Shown: piece by piece, positions 44,809 through 53,720 of the stretch | Layout of the letters: every line of letters starts with the position of its first letter | Numbering within the stretch: position 1 is the stretch's first letter | Assembly (NCBI GenBank): GCA_029237825.1 | Contig: JAQZBQ010000002.1 | Location: 434,001 to 498,000 of the forward strand | Source of the DNA: Bacteroidota bacterium | Lineage (GTDB): Bacteria > Bacteroidota > Bacteroidia > B-17B0 > Aurantibacillaceae | Direction: 5' to 3' | Length of the DNA stretch: 64,000 nt | Program-made: the position numbers and the translations under genes | Notes under the pieces: generated by a model | What the model saw: only the letters and a program-made list of their open reading frames with translations | Database searches by the model: none | What the model was told of the DNA's origin: nothing

Positions 44809-45198
44809 TTGCAGCTAAAAGCCAAATATAACGATTACTTTTTAGTGAATTTTATTTTTGTATTTTTAATAGGAATAGTATTAATCTATTCCTATTTTTT
44901 TTACCCGAATAATCATCCACTGGCTTGTGCCGTAAAAGAAATTACGGGGCAAAATTGCTCAACTTGTGGATTTTCAAGGGCCTTTTCATCGTTTACGCAT
45001 TTTAAATTCGACGAAGGAATTCAGTTTAATCCATTAGCGTTCAATTGTTTTTTGTTTTTTGTATTACAATTCATTTTGAGAGGTTCAATGATCTTTCATG
45101 GTTTGATAAAACCAATAAGCAAATTGTTGATTACCGCTGAACTTTTTGTTACTGTACTCATGTTCTTATGGGCGTTTATGCCTTTAATCTTTAATTAA
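44809..45198 (+). CDS. DUF2752 membrane protein
   Basis: The DUF2752 signature HPLACAVKEITGQNCSTCGFSRAF is clear, with three membrane helices around it. There is no ATG start. TTG codons at 44773, 44794 and 44809 are possible; I choose 44809 because it follows the preceding stop by one base and avoids a 35-base overlap. The conserved Cys pairs are typical of the family, whose role is unknown. Confidence 0.8.
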   Translation: MQLKAKYNDYFLVNFIFVFLIGIVLIYSYFFYPNNHPLACAVKEITGQNCSTCGFSRAFSSFTHFKFDEGIQFNPLAFNCFLFFVLQFILRGSMIFHGLIKPISKLLITAELFVTVLMFLWAFMPLIFN

Positions 45199-45274
45199 CT
45201 GTTAATAAATAACAATCATGTCTAACAATAAGAATAAAACGATTACTAATTTTAGCAACAAACTCTAACAATTT

Positions 45275-45757
45275 ATGGAAAATATTTTAATGGAAAATCA
45301 ACCACAGGTAGCCGAGCCAAAAAGGCCGCAATTTTTAACTGTATTATGTATCTTAACATTTATCGGAAGTGGACTGGCGTTTATTGGTGCCATCTGGGGA
45401 TATTTTTCGGTGAAAGCATCAGCTGGTTTATTAGAGAATATGGGGAATATGGAAGGTGATGCTTACGGCATGATGAGCGGCATGCAGGAAACCATGATAA
45501 AAGCGGTGGAAAACGCAGTACCTAATTTAGTCATCGGACTGGTTTGTTCCTTATTATGTTTATTTGGCGCCTTGCAAATGTGGAAACTGAAAAGATCAGG
45601 GTTTTTTATTTACAGCGTAGGTGAAATTACACCAGCAATTGCAGCATTTTTTCTTGGGGGCGGTGGTTTAATCGGGAGCGCCGGTGCAATATTGGGTTTA
45701 GTGATTGCCATTGTCTGGATAGTTCTTTATGCGGTGAACTTAAAACACATGCGTTAA
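45275..45757 (+). CDS. Small membrane protein, first of a tandem paralogous pair
   Basis: The 160-residue protein has a polar N-terminus with KRPQFLTVLCILTFIGSGLAFI as first helix, a hydrophilic loop rich in Met and Glu, then three more hydrophobic segments. It aligns by eye with the next gene product in the same order (QFL.xLCIL.F, LLxFLGxLxMW.L.R.GFxIY). Function unknown. The two have probably arisen by duplication. Confidence 0.8.
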   Translation: MENILMENQPQVAEPKRPQFLTVLCILTFIGSGLAFIGAIWGYFSVKASAGLLENMGNMEGDAYGMMSGMQETMIKAVENAVPNLVIGLVCSLLCLFGALQMWKLKRSGFFIYSVGEITPAIAAFFLGGGGLIGSAGAILGLVIAIVWIVLYAVNLKHMR

Positions 45758-45790
45758 AACTATTTATCAATCTTAATACATTTACCTGAA

Positions 45791-46312
45791 ATGGAAGAAA
45801 ATTTAATACTCGATAGCAACCAACCCGATTTGCCAAAGCGGTCACAATTCTTAAAAATACTTTGCATATTATCATTTGTAATGTGCGGAATCAGTTTCTT
45901 ATCAGGGCTGTGGGGCGCTTATCAAAGTACTCCTGAAGCCATGCAGAAAAATGTGGAACAGTTAAGAAGTTATAACCAGGATATGGCCGACAAAATGGAA
46001 GATCAGATGATTGAAATGCAAAACAATCCCTATAGCAAAGTTGCTCCGTATTTGGGATTAGCATATACACTTTTGTCGTTCCTTGGTGTTTTAATGATGT
46101 GGAATCTTACCAGAAAGGGATTTTATATTTACGCGATCGCCGAAATTTTACCTTACACCAGTTTCATTTTTATGGGTAAGAATTCTTTGGCTATGATGGG
46201 GCCGCCTGGAGGAAACAATACCGCCATCGCAATGGGAGCCTTAATTATAATGGTTATTATTGACGTTGTTTTTGTGGGAATGTATGCAAGGACATTAAAA
46301 GAGATGAAATAA
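45791..46312 (+). CDS. Small membrane protein, second of a tandem paralogous pair
   Basis: The 173-residue homologue of the preceding protein has the same helix order: KRSQFLKILCILSFVMCGISFL at the start, a long acidic loop (about 50-85) and MWNLTRKGFYIYAIAEI near residue 107. The loop is longer and less similar than the helices. Its stop codon abuts the convergent yggS stop codon. Function unknown. Confidence 0.8.
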   Translation: MEENLILDSNQPDLPKRSQFLKILCILSFVMCGISFLSGLWGAYQSTPEAMQKNVEQLRSYNQDMADKMEDQMIEMQNNPYSKVAPYLGLAYTLLSFLGVLMMWNLTRKGFYIYAIAEILPYTSFIFMGKNSLAMMGPPGGNNTAIAMGALIIMVIIDVVFVGMYARTLKEMK

Positions 46313-46963
46313 TTATTTCACGTAATTCCTATCCCCAAAAATACTGCTTCCTATTCGCACCATGGTGGAACCTTCCTCAATGGCAATTTTATAATCACTA
46401 CTCATTCCGAAACTCAATACATCGAGCGAAGGAAATTGCAGACTGAAATTTTTCAACGCAGAGAATTCGTTTTTTATTTGTTCCTGGTTTTCTGTATTGG
46501 AAGCCATAGCCATAAAACCCTTCACGCGAACATTATTGAGATCCTTGAATTCTTTTGAATTCAAAATATCCTGTGCCTCTTTAAAATCCATACCAAATTT
46601 GGTTTCTTCGGAAGCAATATGAATTTGTAAAAGGCAATCGATTATTTTATTTTGTTTGGCTGCCTGTTTATTAATTTCTCTCAGTAAACTTAGACTATCC
46701 ACGCCGTGAATTAAATAAACAAAAGGAACAATGTATTTTACCTTGTTGCTTTGCAAATGACCAATGAAATGCCAGCGGATGTCTTTTGGCAGCGTATCGT
46801 ATTTGTCGATAAGTTCCTGAACATAGTTCTCGCCAAAATCGCGCTGCCCGGCCTCGTAGGCTTCCAAAATCAATGCATTGTGTTTGGTTTTTGAAACAGC
46901 AACCAATACAACATTTCCCGGCATTCCCGCTTTAATTTCCTTTAAATTTTCTGCAATTGGCAT
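46313..46963 (-). CDS. yggS: PLP homeostasis protein, YggS/PROSC family
   Basis: The 216-residue single-domain PLP protein has the lysine Lys25 in VAVSKTKH, followed by FGENYVQEL and IRWHFIGHLQSNKVK, which are diagnostic of YggS. The C-terminal motif SFGMSSDYKIAIEEGSTMVRIGSSIFG is intact. Members bind PLP, control free PLP levels and affect amino-acid metabolism. It is the last gene of the DUF1015-GNAT-yggS unit, starting one base after the GNAT stop. Confidence 0.96.
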   Translation of the reverse strand: MPIAENLKEIKAGMPGNVVLVAVSKTKHNALILEAYEAGQRDFGENYVQELIDKYDTLPKDIRWHFIGHLQSNKVKYIVPFVYLIHGVDSLSLLREINKQAAKQNKIIDCLLQIHIASEETKFGMDFKEAQDILNSKEFKDLNNVRVKGFMAMASNTENQEQIKNEFSALKNFSLQFPSLDVLSFGMSSDYKIAIEEGSTMVRIGSSIFGDRNYVK

Positions 46964-46964
46964 A

Positions 46965-47489
46965 TTATTTTAAATTGTATTTCATCATAAGATCAGTTTG
47001 CGGATCATTGCCTAAAATAAATATGTGCTTATCGAATTGAGTAAAGCCCAGTTTTTTATAGAAGGCGATTGCTTCGGTATTTTTTTCCCAAACCCCCAGC
47101 CAGATATAATCGTTCTGATTTTTGAGACCGATTGATTTTGCTTTTTCAAATAAGCGTAGCCCTGCTCTCTGGTGATGGTAATCTTTTAAAACGTAAATAC
47201 GTTCAATTTCCAGCGCATTTGTATTTGGTTCGGATTGCGCATTCCCTGAATTTAATTTCAAGTAGCCAACGAGCACCTGATTTTTAAAAATGAAATAAAA
47301 CAAAGATCCAGCGGTATTAATTTCAGTTAATAGTTTAGTTACGCTGAGATTTGCGTTAAGGTAAGCTTGAATATTTTCTTCAGTGTTAAAAGGGGCAAAG
47401 GTTTCGTAAAATGTTTTCCGGCTTATGTCACATAGAATCGCTACATCTTCTTTTCTTACCTGAGATATACGAAAACCAAGTTCCTCCAT
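46965..47489 (-). CDS. GNAT-family N-acetyltransferase
   Basis: The 174-residue protein follows the GNAT fold. ALEIERIYVLKDYHHQRAGLRLFEKAKSIG carries the acetyl-CoA pyrophosphate loop Q-R-A-G, and YIWLGVWEKNTEAIAFYKKLGF supplies the C-terminal motif. The acceptor is unknown. The gene lies 6 bases after the DUF1015 stop and one base before yggS. Confidence 0.93.
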   Translation of the reverse strand: MEELGFRISQVRKEDVAILCDISRKTFYETFAPFNTEENIQAYLNANLSVTKLLTEINTAGSLFYFIFKNQVLVGYLKLNSGNAQSEPNTNALEIERIYVLKDYHHQRAGLRLFEKAKSIGLKNQNDYIWLGVWEKNTEAIAFYKKLGFTQFDKHIFILGNDPQTDLMMKYNLK

Positions 47490-47495
47490 GATACT

Positions 47496-48743
47496 TTATT
47501 CTTCCAGACTATAAATTACTAAACCACTTCTCATTTTGGGTTCAACCCAGGTAGATTTAGGTGGCATAATGTTGTTGGTATCGGCAATCCATTTTAAATG
47601 ATCCATCGTAACGGGAAACAGTCCAAACGCAATGGCAGCCTTACCTTCATCCACCTGTTTTTTTAACTCTTTGCTTCCTCTAACTCCCGGAACAAAACCT
47701 ATGCGTTTGTCGGTTTTAAGGTCATGGATGTCGAGGATTGGTGATAAAATATATTTTGTTAGTATTGCGGCATCCAGGCTATCGATTGGATCATTAGGAT
47801 TGTAAATGGAATCCTTTGCTTTTAATGAATACCACTTTTGATCTACATACATCGAAATTTCATGTTTCCTAGAAGGCTTAAAGTCGCTTGCATTTACTTC
47901 ACTAATTGTAAAATTTACTTCTAGCTGGTTCATCAATTCGTTTACCGAAAGGTTATTCAGATCTTTAACAATGCGGTTATAATCGTAAATTCTCAGGTGG
48001 GTTTCCGGAAAAAATACCCCGAGGTAATAGTTGAATGCTTCTTCTCCAGAATAATTTTTTCGTGTGCTTCTTCTTAATTTTCCTAAGAGGGTAGAGGATG
48101 CCGAGCGGTGATGCCCATCTGCGATATAAATATTTGGAATACCGGAAAAGCGTTCGGCTATTTGTTTCACTATTTTCCTATTATCAATTACCCATACCGT
48201 GTGTCTTACTTTATCGGTAGTTGTAAAATCGTAATCGGGCCGGGTGCTGGAAATTTCTTCAGAAAGTTGATCAATGATCGTGTCGTTTGGATAGCAGAAT
48301 AATACCGGTTCGGCATTAAACTCGCACACTTCAAGATAATCCTTCAATTTTTCTTCCCGGGTGGTTAAGGTTTGTTCATGAACTTTTATCACTCCATTCA
48401 TATAATCGTCAATACTTGTACAGGCGATAATGCCAATAAATTCGTTTCCTTCCTTAATTTGCCTATACAGGTAATAGCATGGATTTTCATCACGAAGGAA
48501 TATTTTTTCGCGAACAAATTTTTTAAAATGATTCTTTACTTTGGTGAGCCTTTCTTTAGATCCGGGTTTTGTTTTGATACCATCCTCATAATCCGGGTTA
48601 ATAACGTGCAAAAAAGAATAGGGATTGCCTGCTAACTTTTCCCTTAGTTCGGCAGGGTTATATCCATCCACTGATCGGGAAGCTACTAAATGTACCTTAT
48701 CACCCTCCGGGCGTATTGCTTTAAATGGAATAACTTTAGCCAT
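47496..48743 (-). CDS. DUF1015 family protein
   Basis: The 415-residue cytosolic protein matches DUF1015: the N-terminal AIRPEGDKVHLVASRSVDGY, IPNIYIADGHHRSASS in the middle (a conserved D-G-H-H motif suggesting a catalytic or metal site), and GIKTKPGSKERLTK. Some DUF1015 members have been linked to serine metabolism, but no serA or serC is adjacent here. It begins the GNAT-yggS unit. Confidence 0.93.
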   Translation of the reverse strand: MAKVIPFKAIRPEGDKVHLVASRSVDGYNPAELREKLAGNPYSFLHVINPDYEDGIKTKPGSKERLTKVKNHFKKFVREKIFLRDENPCYYLYRQIKEGNEFIGIIACTSIDDYMNGVIKVHEQTLTTREEKLKDYLEVCEFNAEPVLFCYPNDTIIDQLSEEISSTRPDYDFTTTDKVRHTVWVIDNRKIVKQIAERFSGIPNIYIADGHHRSASSTLLGKLRRSTRKNYSGEEAFNYYLGVFFPETHLRIYDYNRIVKDLNNLSVNELMNQLEVNFTISEVNASDFKPSRKHEISMYVDQKWYSLKAKDSIYNPNDPIDSLDAAILTKYILSPILDIHDLKTDKRIGFVPGVRGSKELKKQVDEGKAAIAFGLFPVTMDHLKWIADTNNIMPPKSTWVEPKMRSGLVIYSLEE

Positions 48744-48812
48744 GAAATATCGAGTCGTTATCGATTTTAAATATAACAGAATTTGAGATTGGTGTAACTT
48801 TTTTGGGCATAA

Positions 48813-48841
48813 AAAAACCTCCTGATGTTCAGGAGGTTTTT
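48813..48841 (-). terminator. Intrinsic terminator of the OmpA/TPR lipoprotein gene
   Basis: A 13-bp perfect stem AAAAACCTCCTGA / TCAGGAGGTTTTT with a 3-base loop, 20 bases after the lipoprotein stop, followed by a U-tract when read on the minus strand. It also separates that gene from the DUF1015 gene. Confidence 0.85.
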
Positions 48842-48861
48842 ATAAATAAAATTAATTTCTA

Positions 48862-50604
48862 TTAATTAGCGACTGCCTGGAATGCTGCATTGTCACGTAA
48901 TTTAACGAATTCAGCATCGTCTTTAGCAGCAGCTTTTAAAGAACCGTCTTTTTCAATAGCGGTTTTTAAATTTGTTACTGCATCAGATGCGTTGCTGTTT
49001 CTTGCAGCTGCCACAGCTTTCAAGTAAAACGCCATTGCGACATCTTTTTCGTTGCTTCCATCTAGTGTGCTTGCAACTGCACCGGCATTACCGTTTAACA
49101 ATTCAGCTAAAGCTTTGTTAAATCCTTTGTATTCACCAAAGTTTCCAACAGCGTCAGAATATTTACCATCACGGATGTTTACAATTCCTTTGTTGTAGTT
49201 AACCTCATTACCTGCACCGTTCGCTTTGTCATAATATTCCATAGCTTTTCTACGGTCGCCTGCTTTTGCAGCTACTATTCCAAGATTATTCATCAGAATA
49301 GGGTTTCCGTTAGCATTTGCTTCTGCGCGTTTAAATGCTTCACCAGCTTCAGATACTTTATTGTTCATTAACAAAGCAACACCTAGGTTGTTGGATGTTC
49401 TCCAGTCTGTACCGTATTTCTTTTCAGCCGCAGTATAAATCTGAACTTTAGTGTTCATATCGTTAGTGAGGTTAGCGCCGTATAACATCTCTTCCACTGA
49501 TAATGAATCCGGGTAAGAAGTAGTTAATTTTGTAATTTGCTCGTCGGTACGTGACTTTTTATCTACGTTAACAGTTAAAACAGAACGACGTAATTTTGGT
49601 AAAATTTTGTCAGCAACCTCAGTATAGGTTTTAGATAAATTCTTGATTTCTTTTTCACGTTGTTCACCATCCTGGTACATTGTTAAAACACGTAAAATCA
49701 AATCTTTATCAGCAATAGAAGATTGTTCCATTAGCCTTTTAAAACCATCCCAGTCTTCAGCTGTAGTCTGTGTTTTAAAGTTTGATTCTTCTTTACCAAA
49801 TTTCTGGCTTTTATTTTTGTTCTTTTTAAATTCACCCATTAAGGCGCGAGATCCGCTTTTCGCACGGTCTTTTGCTAAATTTTCGTTCAGTGATAATTCT
49901 CCATCCGGAGAAGCGTATGCCGAAACATTGATGTCTTTAAACTCATACCAGGTATTATTAATGTTTTCATTAATAAACTTATTTAAGTTTTTGATCTCAT
50001 CGCTTTTCATTTCGCTGGCACGAACATCCGATTTATTAATTAAATAATAAATATTGGCTGTTTGATTAACCGGAGTAGATTTTACAAAAGCATCTTTTGC
50101 ATAAATCCCTTTTTCATCATTACGAACCAATAGTGGAGTAACGATCGTTCCGTCACCTAATTTAACAGGTGTAAAGTCTTTTGTTTTTTTCTTTACCTTG
50201 CCTTGTGCGCGTAACTCAACGGTTGCTACTTTCATAGCAGGCTCATAGGCAAATTTTTCTGAAGTATAACTGAACGTTCCCCCTTTATCGAAAGATATTT
50301 TTTGGCCCGGGTCAGTTGCTTTATCGCCTACTAAAATAACGGGTTTCAATGCTTTTTCTCCTCCAGAATATTTAACAACAGGAGTTAAAGTAACCGTAGC
50401 TTTTTTTGCGAATATTTTTGCCGGATATTTTCCAGTAACCGTAAAACCAACGCTGTCTCCATGCATTTCTAACGGATTTGGTTTCATGTCGTAGGAAAAA
50501 GTGGATTGCTTTTTTACCATTTTACCCAAACCATTGCAACCCACTAATAGGGCAGTGGTGCCAACAGCAAGACTTAAGTTTCGTAAAGTTTTAGAATTCA
50601 TCAT
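48862..50604 (-). CDS. TPR and OmpA-like domain lipoprotein
   Basis: The 580-residue protein has a lipoprotein signal with Cys in LLVGCNG (about residue 23). An N-terminal beta-rich region is followed by a segment around 225-260, VSAYASPDGELSLNENLAKDRA, that resembles a divergent OmpA/MotB peptidoglycan-binding core. Several TPR repeats (about 395-500) come after it. It is probably anchored in the outer membrane. Its exact role is unknown. It has its own -7 element and terminator. Confidence 0.85.
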   Translation of the reverse strand: MMNSKTLRNLSLAVGTTALLVGCNGLGKMVKKQSTFSYDMKPNPLEMHGDSVGFTVTGKYPAKIFAKKATVTLTPVVKYSGGEKALKPVILVGDKATDPGQKISFDKGGTFSYTSEKFAYEPAMKVATVELRAQGKVKKKTKDFTPVKLGDGTIVTPLLVRNDEKGIYAKDAFVKSTPVNQTANIYYLINKSDVRASEMKSDEIKNLNKFINENINNTWYEFKDINVSAYASPDGELSLNENLAKDRAKSGSRALMGEFKKNKNKSQKFGKEESNFKTQTTAEDWDGFKRLMEQSSIADKDLILRVLTMYQDGEQREKEIKNLSKTYTEVADKILPKLRRSVLTVNVDKKSRTDEQITKLTTSYPDSLSVEEMLYGANLTNDMNTKVQIYTAAEKKYGTDWRTSNNLGVALLMNNKVSEAGEAFKRAEANANGNPILMNNLGIVAAKAGDRRKAMEYYDKANGAGNEVNYNKGIVNIRDGKYSDAVGNFGEYKGFNKALAELLNGNAGAVASTLDGSNEKDVAMAFYLKAVAAARNSNASDAVTNLKTAIEKDGSLKAAAKDDAEFVKLRDNAAFQAVAN

Positions 50605-50633
50605 ATAAATAAGTTATGGTTTTTGATTTCGGA

Positions 50634-50641
50634 CAAAATTA
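50634..50641 (-). promoter_or_regulatory. -7 promoter element of the TPR/OmpA-like lipoprotein gene
   Basis: The minus strand reads TAATTTTG, an exact TAnnTTTG, 30 bases before the ATG at 50604. No clear -33 was found. Confidence 0.5.
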
Positions 50642-50696
50642 GAAAATAAATAACTAATGCCTAATTATTTTAGTATTATATTTAGAATATACAATA

Positions 50697-50733
50697 AAAA
50701 ATCCCATCCAACCTGTTGGTGAATGGGATTTTT
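50697..50733 (-). terminator. Intrinsic terminator of rpsT
   Basis: The outer arms AAAAATCCCAT (50697-50707) and ATGGGATTTTT (50723-50733) pair perfectly, and an inner CCAA/TTGG pairing extends the hairpin. It lies 21 bases after the rpsT stop, with a U-run on the minus strand. Confidence 0.85.
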
Positions 50734-50754
50734 GAAATATTTCTGTAAAAAAAA

Positions 50755-51012
50755 TTACTTCGCGATTGCGTTTACTTTTTTAGTCAATTTTGACTTCAAA
50801 TTTGACGCTTTGTTTTTGTGGATCACATTTTTCTTTGCTAATTTATCCAACATGGCTACAACTTTCGGTAACAAGGCAGATGCTTCTTTTTTAGTACCTG
50901 TTTCGCGTAATTTTTTTACTGCATTACGTGTAGTTTTCGCATAATAACGGTTCTGTAAACGTTTAGCGTCGTTTGATCTGATTCTTTTTATTGCCGACTT
51001 ATGATTTGCCAT
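50755..51012 (-). CDS. rpsT: 30S ribosomal protein S20
   Basis: The 85-residue basic helical protein, [18 protein letters not shown]-type N-terminus, is unmistakably S20, which binds 16S rRNA early in 30S assembly. Length and sequence are normal. It is a single-gene unit with its own promoter (51051-51080) and terminator (50697-50733). Confidence 0.98.
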   Translation of the reverse strand: MANHKSAIKRIRSNDAKRLQNRYYAKTTRNAVKKLRETGTKKEASALLPKVVAMLDKLAKKNVIHKNKASNLKSKLTKKVNAIAK

Positions 51013-51050
51013 TCTATTTAAGTATTAATCTGTTTTTTAATTTTGGATTG

Positions 51051-51080
51051 CAAATATACGCTTTTTTCCGGAATAACAAA
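51051..51080 (-). promoter_or_regulatory. rpsT promoter (-33 TTTG, -7 TATATTTG)
   Basis: On the minus strand TTTG (51077-51080) precedes TATATTTG (51051-51058) by 18 bases. Both are exact Bacteroidota elements. The predicted leader is about 33 bases. This is the clearest promoter in the window. Confidence 0.7.
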
Positions 51081-51118
51081 TGTTCATAACAAATATTTAT
51101 CGAATATCGTCTAAAACT

Positions 51119-51126
51119 TACATTTG
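51119..51126 (+). promoter_or_regulatory. -7 promoter element just before the OmpA-family gene
   Basis: TACATTTG is an exact TAnnTTTG ending 9 bases before the ATG at 51136, so the leader would be about 4 bases or absent. No clear -33 was seen. Confidence 0.45.
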
Positions 51127-51135
51127 CGGGCAAGA

Positions 51136-52230
51136 ATGGTGTTAAAGAGAGCATATTTCCTGTTGTTTGTTCTGATTTCGGTTTCCGGATTTTCGCAGCA
51201 ACCGGCAAATGTCGTTAAAAATATAGTTCCGAACGGCAGTTTTGAAAATTACCGGAAAAAATCAGGCAATATTAAACAGGCCATCCCGTGGCAGCAAATT
51301 GCCAGTGTTGATTTTTATCAGGAGCCTATTAGTAACGATACAACATCGCACAGAGGGGCTCATACAGGAAACTGTTATGCGGGTTTGAGGTTTCAGAAAA
51401 AATACAAGGAATTTCTTCAGGTAAAACTGGCCGAATCCCTTCACCGGGGTACCACTTACGAGTTTGAAATGTATTTTCGTCTCGCTTTTTGGAGTAACGC
51501 CAGCTTAAAGTCGTTGGGTGCATTATTCACCAAAGTTGGGTATAAAAGTAAAGCGGACGTAGTGCCTTCGGCCCTGATTGATTCGGTAAGTAAAAAAGGG
51601 AGCTTCATTAATGGATACCATTGGTTCAAAATTTCCGGAAAATACATGGCCGACGGTGGGGAGAAATACCTGACTATAGGGAATTTTTCCCCAAACGTTA
51701 AAAAAGATATGGTCCGCATGAATATCTTCAAACTGGGTTTTAAAGAAGCGTATTATTTTGTTGACGACATTTCACTTGTTAAAGCAAAAGAAGTGATTGA
51801 GAAAGTAAAAGTTGAAATAGTAGGGTCGTTTAACCTCGATGGGAGCCCGCAGGACTCTGTTTTGGAGGTGAAAAACAATATTAAAGTCGGCGAAAAAGTG
51901 CAGTTAAAAAATATCTTTTTCGAGAATGGTCGTTACTATTTACTTCCCGAATCTTATTCGGAGTTAAACAAACTGGCACAATACCTATTGCGTAACCCGG
52001 GTATGGAAATTCAGATTAATGGACATTCTGACAATTCCGGATCTAAAGGAAAGAACCAGAAAATTTCGGAACAACGGGCCCGCGAAGTATTTGAATACCT
52101 GATAAAGAAAGGGGTACAGAATAAAATGTATTTTAAAGGGTATGGAAGTTCCTTGCCGGTAGCAGGCAATGAGACAGAAGCGGACCGCGCAAAAAACAGA
52201 CGTGTTGAATTCGAAATCATTAAAAATTAA
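51136..52230 (+). CDS. OmpA-family outer-membrane/peptidoglycan-linked protein
   Basis: From the ATG at 51136 (an in-frame TTG at 51124 is less likely since it lies in the -7 element) the product has 364 residues. A signal peptide (about 1-22, ending GFSQ) is followed by a beta-sandwich domain (NGSFENYRK ... YFVDDISLV, carbohydrate-binding-like). The C-terminal OmpA domain (about 255-364) has QINGHSDNSGSKGKNQKISEQRAREV and ends NRRVEFEI, typical of peptidoglycan anchoring. It runs divergently from rpsT. Confidence 0.92.
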   Translation: MVLKRAYFLLFVLISVSGFSQQPANVVKNIVPNGSFENYRKKSGNIKQAIPWQQIASVDFYQEPISNDTTSHRGAHTGNCYAGLRFQKKYKEFLQVKLAESLHRGTTYEFEMYFRLAFWSNASLKSLGALFTKVGYKSKADVVPSALIDSVSKKGSFINGYHWFKISGKYMADGGEKYLTIGNFSPNVKKDMVRMNIFKLGFKEAYYFVDDISLVKAKEVIEKVKVEIVGSFNLDGSPQDSVLEVKNNIKVGEKVQLKNIFFENGRYYLLPESYSELNKLAQYLLRNPGMEIQINGHSDNSGSKGKNQKISEQRAREVFEYLIKKGVQNKMYFKGYGSSLPVAGNETEADRAKNRRVEFEIIKN

Positions 52231-52284
52231 AATTCTCAAACAGACTGCCTTGATAATTTCCACCAACTATTAAAATCAAAGAAT

Positions 52285-53625
52285 ATGGAAAACTTGATTG
52301 AAAAAGATCATCCTAAAACAATTAAAGCATGGTCCTTTTATGATTGGGCCAATTCGGTATTTCCCCTGGTCATAACATCTGCAATTTTCCCTAATTTTTA
52401 TGATTATGTAACCACGCACGACGAGGCAAAAAACTTTCTCGGTCACTCTGTATTATTTATGGGTACCGATTTTGAGAATCAAAATATTTATTCGTTCGTA
52501 TATGCTTTTGCCTTATCCATTGTTGTGATCATAACGCCACTTTTAAGCGGCGTTGCCGACTACCTGGGTAATAAGAAACGATTTTTGCAGTTCTTTTGCT
52601 ATTTAGGTTCCATTTCCTGCATGGGTTTATTCTTCTTTACCAGGAAACACCTCGAATTGAGTTTTATTCCGTTTATTACTGCTACGATCGGGTTTTGGGG
52701 TAGCCTGGTTTATTATAATTCATATTTACCGCAAATTGCTTCCACCGAAAATCAGGATAGGGTAAGTGCGCGTGGTTTCGCTTTAGGTTATTTTGGAAGT
52801 TCTCTACTTTTAATTATTTGTTTGGTAGCGATCATGGTTTTTCATGTTCCAGCAAAATACAGTTTTCTATTGGTAGGACTTTGGTGGATGGGTTTTGCCC
52901 AATACACATTTGCAAATTTGCCCAATAAAACACATAATCATTCCACCCACGACCGTCAAGGTATTCTATACAAAGGTTTCAAGGAACTAAATGGGGTTTG
53001 GAAACAGGTTAAACAACTCCCAAACCTGAAGCAGTTTTTAACAGGATACTTCTTTTACAATATGGGTGTTCAAACTATAATGGTAGTTGCAGTTTTATTT
53101 GCGCGCAACGAAATTGATTGGGGAACAGGGGAGGAAGCAGAAAAAACCAAAACCAGTTCTTTGATCATTAGTATCCTCATCATACAATTTGTAGGGATTG
53201 CCGGTTCCTTTTTATTTTCCTGGCTGTCTAATAAAATCGGGAACATTTCTTCACTGATGTGTTCCATCGCCATCTGGATTTTCATTTGTGTGTTTACCTA
53301 TACGGTTGTTCATTCACCTGTCCAGTTCTATATCGTGGCATTTTTGGTAGGTTTGGTTATGGGTGGAATTCAGGCTTTATCGCGGAGCACCTATAGCAAA
53401 TACCTTCCAGTAACCGAGGATCATACAAGTTTTTTCAGTTTTTATGATGTATTTGAAAAGTTGGGTATGATCCTCGGAACGGTTTCGTTTGGAATGATTA
53501 GCCAGATAACCGGTGGAATGAGGAATTCAATATTATCACTGATCATTTTTTTCCTCATCGGGATGGTATCTCTGTTTCAATTAAACAGAAAGTTAAATAC
53601 GGAGCGGAAAAACGCCTTATTATAA
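52285..53625 (+). CDS. MFS transporter of the UMF1/Atg22-like family
   Basis: The 446-residue transporter has about 12 membrane segments and the UMF1 signature KAWSFYDWANSVFPLVITSAIFP at the N-terminus. Other conserved stretches are LSGVADYLGNKKRF (52560 region) and GLVMGGIQALSRSTYSKYLP. Members resemble yeast vacuolar amino-acid exporter Atg22; the substrate in bacteria is unknown. It begins 54 bases after the OmpA-family gene and may share its transcript. Confidence 0.92.
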   Translation: MENLIEKDHPKTIKAWSFYDWANSVFPLVITSAIFPNFYDYVTTHDEAKNFLGHSVLFMGTDFENQNIYSFVYAFALSIVVIITPLLSGVADYLGNKKRFLQFFCYLGSISCMGLFFFTRKHLELSFIPFITATIGFWGSLVYYNSYLPQIASTENQDRVSARGFALGYFGSSLLLIICLVAIMVFHVPAKYSFLLVGLWWMGFAQYTFANLPNKTHNHSTHDRQGILYKGFKELNGVWKQVKQLPNLKQFLTGYFFYNMGVQTIMVVAVLFARNEIDWGTGEEAEKTKTSSLIISILIIQFVGIAGSFLFSWLSNKIGNISSLMCSIAIWIFICVFTYTVVHSPVQFYIVAFLVGLVMGGIQALSRSTYSKYLPVTEDHTSFFSFYDVFEKLGMILGTVSFGMISQITGGMRNSILSLIIFFLIGMVSLFQLNRKLNTERKNALL

Positions 53626-53720
53626 GTGCGGTTGATTCGGGCTATTGAAATCTAGCTTCCACCGAAAGAAATTGACAAACTGAGATTCCTCTGTTAATTT
53701 TATAGTTTAAATCTGCAGCT

